Assembly (NCBI RefSeq): GCF_003369915.1
Contig: NW_022881603.1
Span: forward strand, 7,237,249-7,301,248
DNA: 64,000 nt
Reading direction: 5' to 3'
DNA from: Drosophila miranda
Lineage: Eukaryota > Arthropoda > Insecta > Diptera > Drosophilidae
The notes under the pieces were generated by a model, which searched no databases, was not told where the DNA came from, and saw nothing but the letters and a program-made list of their open reading frames with translations. This document shows, piece by piece, positions 45,839-58,300 of this stretch. A program made the position numbers and the translations under genes. The first letter of the stretch is position 1. The number at the start of each line of letters is the position of its first letter.

Positions 45839-47334
45839 AAATGGTTGTTTGTGCCTGGCGCAGGGCTGCCTCACCAGAAAGGGGTCTGGGGCAGGGGCAG
45901 GTTGTGGCAAGGTTGTCGCTGTCAAGTGGCGAGTGCTATGCTTTTAATAGCTGCCCACAGCGGCTGAAACTGCTCTCCGGCTTTTCCCCTTAAATCATCG
46001 CTTATCCCCTGCTATCGAGTGAGAGCTGAACGAAATGGAGCGGCATTCCTGCCTCGCTTTAAGGATTGTTTCTCGAATTTAAGTGCTTTGGGCATCGGAA
46101 CTGTAATCAAATTATCTCATTTGTAATGCAACACTTTTTCCATGAAGAAAAATCCAATATATTCCGGGCTACAAGCAGCTGCTGTTTGTATGTTTTTTGA
46201 TTGACAAAAAAAGATGAAAATTTTACACCAAATTGAGTTTGTTTATTCCACATCTGTTCCGAATGCAGGCATTTGTTCAGGCCGGTTTTTCAGCAAAAAC
46301 AATATAGCATTATAGCATAAATGGAAATGTGTTTTTATGGCCTACATTCGAGAAGTCCTGAAAAAGATGCTCCATATTTAATCATTTAAAGAAAAAAAAA
46401 ATCTTCCAATCAGTTTTGCTAGGAATAAAAACAGAGACCACCAGGAAGGCTCTTTTGAGAGCTGCTTTTTAAACTATAATACGGGTATATGCATGTTTCC
46501 AATTAGCATTGGTTTTATGTCTGCAGAGCCATCAAAAAAGCTTCGAATAGCCGGGAAAACTAATGAACATAAGCCACTGTCATCCTCCAATTAGAAACTA
46601 AAAACGGAAAATGAAAATTTATACGTGCCGTCTGGCGGTGGAGCCTAATGGCCTCGGCTTCAGTGTGGCCATCAAACGGAGCGAATTATGTGTGGGGCAA
46701 GGCAAGGTTATTTATTAAATAAATATTGCATGCGCCTCATTAAACAGAAAAATGAAGGCAGGCGCTAAAAAATGCCAAAAGGCTCCGCTGAACCCTCCCC
46801 AAATGCGAAATAAAATTGGATAACCGCAGAAGGAGATGGAGCAGGGGAAGGGGGTGGGGGAGGACAGATGGAGTGGCATACTCGTATAGGCAGACATTCA
46901 CACCTGTGGCTCTCGCCCCGGAACATCGACACGCGAACGGCAGGAGTATAAAGTGCCTGACACTAAACGCAGCACGCACCCAATTACACACGGCGTATAC
47001 GCAATTTGGTGCCAGGAACAGGAACCGCGCGTGGCAGCTCCATCTCTCATGCTTAATTCATTCATAATTTGCCATTTGGCAAGAAATAGCCCGAAACCAT
47101 TTCCGTTTCCGCCCAGAACGCACAGAATCTGATTACATTTGTCAAGCTGCGAATGCTTTCTGCTCTTCCTGCTGCGCATCCTACCATCCCCTGTGGGATT
47201 TCTGAGCTGCTTCCTAGGAATGTGAATGCCACAATGACCAAGCAGATTATTTTCGTAATTAAAATTCACTCCGTATTCCTCCTCGAACTTCGACAATTGT
47301 CCTTTCCAAAACACTTTTTATACCCTCAATACCT
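45839..47334. other. Non-coding DNA between DINE-1-like copies 4 and 5
   Basis: Unique AT-rich sequence. It contains a G-rich block near 46842-46866 and A-runs near 46391-46400. No gene, RNA or known element was recognised. Confidence 0.5.
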
Positions 47335-48432
47335 TTTTATACCCGATACTCAAAATGAGTATTGGGGTATATTAGATTTGTGGTAAAAGTGGATGTGTGT
47401 AACGTCCGGAAGGAATCGTTTCCGACCCCATAAAGTATATATATTCTTGATCAGCATCAAAAGCCGAGTCGATTGAGCCCTGTCTGTCTGTCCGTCCGTC
47501 CGTCTGTCCGTCTGTCCGTCCCCTTCAGCGCCTAGTGCTCAAAGACTATAAGAGCTAGAGCAACGATGTTTTGGATCCAGACTTCTGATATGTCACTGCT
47601 ACAAAAATATTTCAAAACTTCGCCCCGCCCACTTCCGCTCCCACAAAGGACGAAAATCTGTGGCATCCACAATTTTAAAGATATGAAAAAACCAAAAACG
47701 CAGAATCGTAGAGAATGACCATATCTTTTAGACTGCAGAATCTGAATTGGATCGTATTATTATTATAGCCAGCATCAAGAAAACAATTTCATTTTTTCTC
47801 GCCCTGTCTCTCTCTAACACACACGTAGCATAGGCGGCGTTGCGTAGAGGAAAACATTAGCGCCTAGATCTCAGAGACTACAAAAGCTAGAGCAACCAAA
47901 TTTTGTATCCACACTCCTAATATATCGGACCGAGACAAGTTTGTTTCAAAATTTCACCACACCCCCTTCCGCCCCCGCAAAGGACGAAAATCTGGGGATA
48001 TTCAAAAATCTCAGAGACTATTAAGGCTAGAGTAACCAAATTTGGTATCCGCACTCGTGTTAGATCTTACTATAAAACGTGTATATAAAAATTTCGCCCC
48101 ACCCCCTTCCGCCCACACAAAGGACGAAAATCTGTTGCATCCACAATATTGCTAATTCGAAAAAACTAAAAACGCAGAATCATAGATAATGACCATATCT
48201 ATCATATTGCTGAATCTGGATCAGATCAGGTCATTTTTATAGACAATAGGAACAAATCAATTTGCAGTGGCTACGCAGCGCCCGACGTCACGCTCAGACT
48301 GATTTTCTGTCTCTCTCGCACGCACTCTTTGTCGTGTCGTTTAATATTAGCGGCGTCTGCCGGAGGAGAGCCATACGGGTATAACCGTAGAGTTGCGGGG
48401 TCCGCAGCAACTCACAACGTTCCCCCTCGTTT
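47335..48432 (+). mobile_element. DINE-1-like element, copy 5
   Basis: A 1098-bp type I copy with three internal repeats and the (GTCY)n tract at 47481-47523. The 3' subterminal inverted repeat is damaged: CATACGGGTATAACC lacks the TGACTTAGTATC part. The terminal hairpin and CCTCGTTT are present, and the next copy starts immediately. Confidence 0.9.
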
Positions 48433-49329
48433 ATATACTCAAAATGAGTATTGGGGTATATTAGATTTGTGGTAAAAGTGGATGTGTGTAACGTCCAGAA
48501 GGAATCGTTTCCGACCCCATAAAGTATATATATTCTGGATATTCGATTGAGCCCTGTCTGTCTGTCCGTCTGTCCGTCTGTCCGTCTGTCCGTCCGTCCG
48601 TCCGTCCGTCTGTCCGTCCCCTTCAGCGCCTATTGCTCAAAGACTATAAGATCTAGAGCAACGATGTTTTGGATCCAGACTACTGTGATATGTCACTGCT
48701 ACAAAAATATTTCAAAACTTCGCCCCGCCCACTTCAGCCCCCACAGAGGACGAAAATCTGTGGCATCTACATTTTTAAAGATACGATAAAACCAAAAACG
48801 CAGAATCGTAGAGGATGACTATATGTTCTAGATCGTAAAATCTCAATCAGATCGTATAGTTATTATAGCCAGAATCAAGAAAACAATTTCATTCTTTCTC
48901 GCTCTGTCTCTCTCTAACACACAGGTTTCATGGTCGGTTTTGCCAATTGCAAAATATGAATTCAAGGATCTCAGAACCTATAAGAGCCAGAGCAACCAAA
49001 TTTGGTATCCACACTCCTGTGATATCGGACCTTGACCGTTCGTGTCCAAATTTCGCCACACCCCTTCCGCCCCCCCAAACGACGAAAATCTGGGGCATCC
49101 ACAAATCTCAGAGACTATTAAGGCTAGAGTAACCAAATTTGGTATCCGCACTTCTGTTAGATCTCACCATAAAACGTATAGCTCAGAATTTCGCCCCCCC
49201 CCCTTCCGCCCCCACAAATGACGAAAATCTGTTTCATCCACAATATTGCAGATTCGAGAAAACTAAAAACGCAGAATCATAGATAACGACCACATCTATC
49301 AGATTGCTGATAGATTGCAGTGGCTCGTT
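48433..49329 (+). mobile_element. DINE-1-like element, copy 6 (head-to-tail with copy 5, 3' deleted)
   Basis: Begins TATACTCAAAATGAG directly after CCTCGTT of copy 5, missing the ACCCG of the usual start. (GTCY)n tract at 48555-48619. Middle repeat of type II. After AGATTGCTGATAGATTGCAG the 3' part is deleted; CAGTGGCTCGTTT may be a remnant of the terminal CTCGTTT. Confidence 0.85.
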
Positions 49330-52300
49330 TCTGTCAACGGCAGCTGTGCAGTGGATATACTCGTAGTAGTTATGTTGTTTTCTGCTAAGCCAATTTTTCC
49401 TGCTAATGGAAATTAAACTACTGAGGGGGACATTTGCTGGCGCTGTGGGATCTGTAATACTCCTAGGGTAAGGAGGCATCCCCCACAGAGGGCTAACCCT
49501 GACCTCGTAGAAGCGCTGGCTTATTCCTGGAATGCTCTAGTATATTCCTTATAATCAAAATGCGTCCCGCCCGGCAGTTGCCTGCAACAAATTACTTGCA
49601 ATTTATTATTTTAATTAAATCGTTCACTGTCGGTGGGCTGGTGCAGTTGAACTGGAATTTCTCCTGCCATTACAGCGCTTGCACAGGTTCCGCAGGTCTG
49701 CTGCTGGCGCAAGAAACAATAATACGGTCAACAGGAGGCGGAAAGAATGCTAAACTGAGGCACAGAATGCCTGGAGAATATTAAAACGAATGAGTTATGC
49801 AGGAGACCGGAGACAGGAGACAGCAGCCAAGGAGCCAGCGAGAAAACTTGGCCCAGATGCGCCTTGGCCTTAGAGCCATAAACTCCGAGCAGATTCGGGC
49901 CATGGCTTAAATAAATAAGCAAACAACGGAAGCAGGGGGATGCATAAACTGAACCAGTTTCCCCTCTATTTTCAATTATTTTGTCAAGAGAAATCTTAAA
50001 TGTTTTTGTCAGGTTAAATTCCACAAGCAAAAAAAACGGATTAATAAAAATATAAGAGGATGTCAGGTTGACTTTTAATGTGCAGTCAGTTCCCCAGACA
50101 GCAATAAAGTTGGTAATTAATTCCGCTTTGATCTGCCAACCGCACGGACAGACTAATTTCCAATGAAAGTCCAATCTGGCTTTGTAGCTCTTTTCGTACC
50201 AAAAGCCAGGAGCAAACCAGTTCCATATTCACAGCCGGCTCTTTGGCATTCCCACAGTCCTCGTTAACCTGCCGGGGAGTTTGAAAAAGTCCATTAAAGG
50301 TTCGTACTTGGCCAGCCACATGGGTCCATCAACAGCCACACCCGGAATTGATGGGGGGGGGGGCCCTCTTTATGCCACACAAGTACGGAGGCACTTGCGA
50401 CTGTGATAATTTGGTGGCAAATTGATACCTCCATGATGTGTTTATTTATGAGGTCAGGCACGGGGTCACGAGCTGTATTACAACTGGTATTCCACAGACC
50501 CACAGTTGTGGGCACTCTCAATTTATACAGTTGACATTTCTAATTTATGGCCGTGACTCTCTTTGTATTCGGCTGCCATGTTCGCTGTTTGCCTCCGGCC
50601 ACTATTTTCCGTAGTGCGTGCCATTTTTGCCACTGCTCCTCCGCCTTCGATGGCCTTGAGTAGGGCGAACAATCGATATCAGGTGAACGTTTTGCTGTTG
50701 ATTCGGTGGCGTGCGAAATGGAAATGTTTGTGGAAACGAGCCACAAATAGAGGGCGGCGGGTGGCAATACGAAATGTAGTGCATCGCTCGATATTGCCCG
50801 GGAAGTTTTCTTGTCCATTGATTGCAGTTCATATTTATTTCTTAGCCTCAAAGGCAGTGCCCTGCCTTATTCTGAACAAATTATCGGAATTTATGTGATG
50901 TCATTCTCTTAACTAGGGGCGGCACCTAATTGCAGAGCTTTGGCTGGTCGAGTTATGTGCAGACCGGACAGGACTGTGCCATTAATTACAGGCTCTTATC
51001 TGAGTTATATGTGACTTACCAACACTCTCGTTCAGATGGCACCATAATGAACAGGCTTTGCATAATGAAGCCCGGGCTGACCACAATACACCATTATTCT
51101 GGCAGAATGGCTGGAGGGAGTCGGTACATGCGTAAGGGCCAGGCCCAGGACCAGGACCAGCACCAGGACCAGGAACAGGGAAATTGAAAACATCATTAAT
51201 GTGTGTACGAGTTGCGATAAAAACCCACTTCTCTGAAAACATTGGCCATTCAATTGTTCATTAATTTCTATAGAAATCCTTTATTCGTTTTTCAATTTCC
51301 AAATTGCTTTTCCAATAAAAATTAAAATGCTAGCTGTTTTGATACCTTTTCCATACAATCAAGGATAACTATGGGTAATTTATGCTCTTACTCGTTTCCC
51401 TCCCACTGATTGTCTGGGAAATTCGATTATTCCATTAAGATAATCGCTTCGATTAGCCTGTCAGTTAAGGCCCTAATTAGTTAGTCGACACACGACCGAT
51501 TTCCTACAGATTGATGCCTTTGTAAACTTACAGAAAATTGCGCATACGAAGCGTAGGCCTCGGACAAGGGACAATACAAAGTTTAACTACTTGATATGCA
51601 GACGAGGAGGCATTGGAAATTATGAAGATGCAAGAGATGATGACAGCTGTGGACCGTTCTGCCACAGGGGAATTCGTTCGGTGGCCCTAGGCTGGTCACG
51701 TTTCACTCCAGAAAAGAACGGAAAATAAATAAACCCATTTGTTAACCATTTGACTACGTGTCGACTACGAGCATTTGCTTTCATTGGAGTTGAAGCTCCT
51801 AGTTTGAAAGTTTTCAATTAAATTAACACAATTTTGTTATTTTTTAGTACTGCTCCGAGTGTTTTAGTTCTCGGCAAGAAAAGCAATCAAATTAAGTCAA
51901 CTATCATTATTCATTTAAACCCTCTAACAGGAAGGAGAGGCAAATAAAAGAGAAAGCTAAGTTTTGTGTTTTAGATACAATTTAAAAGTGGAGAATACTC
52001 GTCTCTTAAATAAGTGCGGCCAGATTGCCTGCAGCGCTACCGGATGTGCGCTCTCCTCTCCTCTCCTCCACCTGCCATTAGCATATTTCCGGTCTATTTA
52101 TGAAAGCGCCTCGCGTTCGTCATGTATGGTCTGGCCCCTCCAGAGTTGCGAGCGTTGGCAGTATTTATTATTAAAATGCTACTCAAAAATTCGCCTCTAA
52201 CTTTTGGCAACAAAATTAAAACAGTCCGCAGGCGAGGCTCGCGCCAACGCAGCACAAAAACCTGGCCATAAAGAAAAGAACAGCGAGGTCGAAAAAATGC

Positions 52301-55300
52301 TATCCACTGACAGTCCCATTTGCCCTTTTCCCAGTATTCACTCCTACGAAACTATGTGGCCAGGTCCGGCACTGAAGGCAGGACCAAAACTCCAGCCCTA
52401 TGGCGAGGCCTTCAAAAGTTATATTTATTAATAAAGAATCCACTCGTTCTGCCCGCTATCTGCATGCATCCTCTCTCCTTCTCCCTCTCCTCCTCCTGCT
52501 CTTTTTGCCACTCGAATTGCTGTCCTTTTGTGGAGGCCAATTGAAATTGAAACTTATTACGTCGATGACGCATTGAGCACTCCTGATGCTGCCACGGCGC
52601 GGCGGCAACAGGCAACCAGAACCCATAAAAAACAAGTGCAGCAGTGCAAAGGGTCCGCCCTGTGGTCCTTGGGCATCTGGGAAGAGTTAAAGTTCAAGCC
52701 GTGCCAGTGGTAACTGGGCTGGGCTTGCATGCCAAATAGCAATTTGCTGACTGGTTCTTTTGGCCGGGCCAGGGCTCCGGATTGCCATAATTGCGCAGCC
52801 TTTTGATGCTCCTCCCCAGCGGAAGTATCATTGGGGTACATATTTTTCTCCCACGTTAATCTTCCTACAAGATACTCGAATGGTTTTGTTACACGTCTGC
52901 TTGAAGCTGATGGGAATCGAAGCGAGAACTATAGATTTCAATGCATTGAGGCTTGAAAGGAGTATGGTAGAGGATACCCTCTAGATTCTTTGCTTTTCTT
53001 TTTGAATGTTGATTTTATATTATTTTATGTTCAGGTCACTTTCCGTTAGGATTCTGCTCTCAGCCCCTCGACGGGTTTGGGAATTAATTGCAAGCTGACA
53101 TGCGAAAATTTAATTTCCACCTTGTAATGTACACCAAAAACATAACGTAAAAGAAACTTTCTAAAGAGTCATGCTTATGGGGAAACCCTTTTCTTTTCCC
53201 GCCCTTGCTTGTCCCACGTTATTCCCGTTTTCATTATTTACCCGTGCAGCAGTTTCCGTTGCCATTTTGTGGTTTCTTGTTGTTCCTTGGGTTTTTTTTC
53301 GGTTCCGTTTCCCTGATGCGTGAGCTATTGACTGGCATTGCCATTGTTGCCAGGGTCTTATATTTATGTTGGTAATTTATACTTAAACTTGTGGCGCATG
53401 TCCGTGCCCCTGCCGTTACTCATGGCTGCCTCTTTTATTTATGGCTGCCGTCTTTTGTTTGCTCTTGAGTGCGATGGTTATTGTTTCACTCGAACTGGTT
53501 TATGCACATTAATGTCCGAGTGTCAGATGAAATTAACAAAACTGTCACGACGTCAAGTGCAGAGAAATATCTCTTCGCTCTTCTAAACTAAACTCGTCGC
53601 ACACATTGTTGTCTAAAAATTTAATTGAATATACCAACAAAGTCTTAATTAACTGATTCTTGTCAGGGGTCTTAGCCGCATTTCACCTTGTATGCATACG
53701 AATACGACTAGAACTGGGTCAGCACTCTCGCTTCGACAATCCCACTGTCTTCCAAGCCAATCCCAAATGCACTAATACCACGCCAATGGACTGTCAGTGT
53801 CGCAAAATAAATGACAAATAAGAGCCAAACTAAGTAAAATTAAGTGGCATGTCATGTGGACCCCATCGTGGCCCCAGAAGAGACCCGGTCCCAACATTTC
53901 TCTTCCATTTGCGCTGACAAAGAAAGCCTGTCCGAGCGACCGCTGGAAAGGGGAGAACGAAGCCCAGAAGTAATTAACTCATGACTCCCCCAAAGAGTCA
54001 TAACAAAAGTGAGTGAGTGGGGATTCTGTGACTAAACATTGGGGGATCTCAAGTGTCATTTTGTGGGGCATGTGACAAGCAACCAAATGAAAGAACAACA
54101 GCCGACCCAAATAGCCAAAGACAAGTCGGCAGTCCATATTTTTAATCAAAAGAACACAGAATCAGTTTATGGAAAGGCGAAAGTAGACAACAAAATAATT
54201 CAAAACGATACTGTATATTGGCAACCAAAAGATAGGAATTCAAAGAAAAAAGAGTAGTAACTCGAGATGTTCCCATAGATTGGCCAACTTCAATGTCAGA
54301 TGGGGATGTGGATGATATTGGACAACGGCACCATAAAGTGTCAGACCATGAAAATTGCAGCTGTTGAGTGGAAACTCTAAGCCCAATGGAATTTTTGTTT
54401 ATGTTGTTTTGTATCTGTAGTCGTCGAGGCATTTGTGTGGCTAAAAGACAACAGAGCGGGGCGTGTAGTGGGTGCTCCAGTGGGTGCTCCAGTGGGTAGA
54501 AAGAGGAGCTCAGCGCAAAAGCAGCTCACCAAAAATGTTTTGTCACTCAAAGTGTTTGCCCACTGACAACAGCCAGAGTTTGCCAACGCAACGAAAATAT
54601 AAAAGTCAATTTTAGAACAATTTTCGCAGCATTTCAAGCGAAAGAGTAAACGAAAGCAAGCCAATATCGATGTTAGAGGCAACTAATTGAAAACTCCCCA
54701 CCCCACTGTGTAAATAAACTCTGTGCTCTGTGGAAAGCCAATCATCTAGCTGAAGAGATCTGCTTGGAAACACATATCCCTGGTAAATATTTTTCAGACA
54801 CTCTAAAGATATCAGACACCATGGGGCGAGAAGGAATGAGCAATGTATGCCAGTGCAGTTTGCCGCCTTATGCATTTTGGACAAATTGATTTTATGCTCG
54901 AAATACTTTTAGCTTGTTTGCATTTCAATGTTGTCGCAATTAAATATTAAAATCAATTACAGTACTCCGAGCAGGTGCCTTGCCGCAGGAGCGGCTCATT
55001 TTTGTGTCGCCCAACAGGGACTTGTGCTGGGTAATGGGAAAACTGCAGCCTGCAGCCATTTTCATTATAAATACCAAGGCAAACCACAAATTTATGCCGA
55101 ATACTCGAAGATGTTAGAGGGAGAAATCTGATCAAATGGGGCTGCGGATTGGAAAATTACCCCAGATTAAAGATGTACAATTTAATGCAGTCGGAATTTC
55201 AGATACCACTCGATCCTACTCGTAGGAGAAGCCAGGAAAATGAGTGACTCAACAAACGAATTCCTTGGGAAATATCATCCAATTGAATGAGATTCCCCAT

Positions 55301-58300
55301 TCCCGAACCGTGGCCGTAAATCAAGGGTCTTTGCCAGCTATTTATGCCTTCCCGCAGAATCTTCACCCAATTCATATTTACATGGAATGCTGGTTATTTT
55401 TTGGCCCACAATAGTTTGTGTGGCAAGAGTCAAACAAGCCAAGGCTAGAGCCACGCCACAGAAATAGCACAAGCCAAGTGGAGTAAGGGGAGACAGAGTC
55501 CGGATGGACTGGGCGGCATGCAGAGCGAGATACGGACAGAGTGAGCGTCAAATTTGTAGCCTGAACAATTTCCAAAGGGGGAAACGAAGAGCGGGGTAAC
55601 GGGGCAACGGGAGGAACGAAAAATTTGGCCAAAAACTACTTGCGACCATTTTGGCCTGGAGCTCTGCTGCCCGGCTCCACGATTTAAGGGCGGATAATAA
55701 AACGGATTTACAGTTATGAGCACAAACATGCCGTAAAGCAAATAAATGAGAGCGCAAATCCAAGAGAAGGTGGCATATGCCCGTATTTTCAGGACCTTGG
55801 TCGTCGCTCCATGCGCTCCTTGCGCTCACCGTCCTGGACAAACACGACAGCAATCCCAATCCAATTAAAGAGAAAGCAATTCCACGGAATCCGTTTCAGC
55901 CTTGGTTTCCCCCCTCGAAAGTGAGATTCGTTTGATAACGTCCAAGTAGAACGCTCAATTTAATTAGATACTTGATGACGGAACAGGACTGAACGGAACT
56001 GAACTGAACGGAACGGTGCAGATCTTGGGTCACAGACAACGCCCATGCTCTCACTTCCGCCCTCGATGGGGGAGGCCAATAGCTCTTGAGGCAACTGATT
56101 AACAAAGGCCAAAAGCATCAGAAGGCTCGGCTCTTTGGCCTGCATTGTGCTGATTGAAGAGTTCGTGGACAGTTGCATTGTCAGCAGAGCACACACACAC
56201 ACAACATGCAACAAAGGCTTCCTCTATGGGGCATGACACACTTTATACTCTTCACAGCTGAACGGCCCCTTCTCTACTGCATTGAATAGTGTTGCTAACG
56301 GAAGCATAAGTGCATAAATTGTTGGAATATTGTGTGCTACTTATGTACACACATATATGCTTCAGTTCGAATATTTTTATCTGTACTACTTTTGATGGTG
56401 TGGGTTGTCTAGTTTTTATCTCCAGGCATCTATCTATCACAGGGTATGCTTCTCTTCGTGGCATTCCAAAGAAGCGTTTTCACCTTGAATTTATTCGAGT
56501 TTGACGCCTTATCGAAAATGGGGGCGTTACGACATTATCAGCGCCTGCATCTACGTCATTGCACATTAAAATTGCAAAAAGTACTACACAGTCAAGTGGG
56601 TCCCGGACGGGGAGGTCCTTCAGGCAGCACACAGACCCACCAAAACACACACACAGACACAGAGCACCACGTAAGACATTCAATCAGAGTGCATTGAAAC
56701 GGAAATTCTGCGCTGCAGCGCAGAAAGGCAGGAAATACATGCTCGACTGGCGGACTGACGTACTGAAGGACTAAAGGACTAAAGAACGGAGACAGACCAG
56801 ACCAGACCAGACCATACCCATGTATTGAGTAACCGACGGATTGTGCTGGACCGGGGGCGGTGGGGCAGAGGACCCATCTAACTGTATCAAATGGCAGCTA
56901 AGCCAATGTACCAAGAGCGGCTTACGACGGAGACTCCTTGCTTTTTAGCGGGAGTGAGGAGTGAGGGAGGAGGAGGCAAAGTGGCCTCTTGGTTGGCCAT
57001 AACGAGGTTGCTGTCAGTTCGTTACTGTGGCAGCAATTTTTCTGCTTGCCACCGACTTTGCATACTTTGAACTTTGCCAATACATTAGCTCGCTGGCTGT
57101 CTTGTTTGTTGCTGGCGACTGGCGGCTGGCTGCAGCCAACTTCCCCAAAGGAAAAGTCAAAAGTATTGACTCAGAGTCAACTGACTGACAGACTGTCTCA
57201 AGGAAAATATGAGCATCTGGGTATGAATGTCCTTTGGCAGATTATCGGGCCGGGACACAAGGTTGCCACGGGTATGCGATGATATCTGCCAAGATTATTG
57301 GCTGCTGGGAAATGGGTTTCGCAGAGATACAAAGGACTGTGGAATAATTGATGAGCTAAGCGACTAGTTAAAGGTTAAAGCTTGCTTTCCTGTCACTTAA
57401 TGCATTACGAAATCCCCCTTACATCCGCCCACTCATCCCACGACAGAGAAATTTGGATCACATTTCACATTTAGAGATGCTTTCGCCTCGCCTCTTTCAA
57501 TTTCCTGGCTGAGCGGATTAATGGAGAACAGCCGAAGCTCAAAACAGGAAAACTCAAGGAATACAAATTCCACTTAATGACCGAAAATCCCTAACTGAAA
57601 TAAATTTGATTTTATTGACTGCGAATCGGAAGGCAGCCAACAGCAACGCAGCGGCAGAAAGCGATTTGAATTTCCCAGACAATGGCCGGGCTTGAATTTG
57701 GGAAATTACATTTTCCGCCTTCATCACCGAAACCGAAACAAATGAATTATGATGTGGCCAAACAAAAAAAGTGATTTCCTTTGTGCCAACCCCTTGAATG
57801 GAGGGAGCCCACCCAAGCCCCAGCCCGAAACCCAGGCCCAGGCCGATGCCAAACCAGTGCTAAGACACGTGCGTTTGGGCCCTGTCAACGGGGCGTATAA
57901 ATCTTTTCAGCTACCCAATACTGATGACTATCCCCCAACGCTCTTCCTGGCGCTGGTTAAAAGTTCTTGTTCGGCTGCCGGGCCCCATTGCTATTAAATA
58001 TTTAGGCAATTTGTAGATCTATAGCGATTTGGTCCTAATGTGGGTTATATTTATGAGCTTTCCTGAATAATTCACCTTGCCCCCGGACAGGCTCAGGACT
58101 GGTCTGACCTAACCGGGACAGTCTCTGGCTCTGGTTCTGGTTCTGACTCTGGTTTGGTATTCCATTTGGCGTTCGTGTTCGTGTTCGTGTTGGGTAATTT
58201 ATTGGCCACGTCTTTCAATATTTAATTGAATACGGTGTCGCAGGGCCAGACAAATGCCCAGTGCCAGTGCCACTGCCAGTGCCGATGCGCGCTGTCAAAA

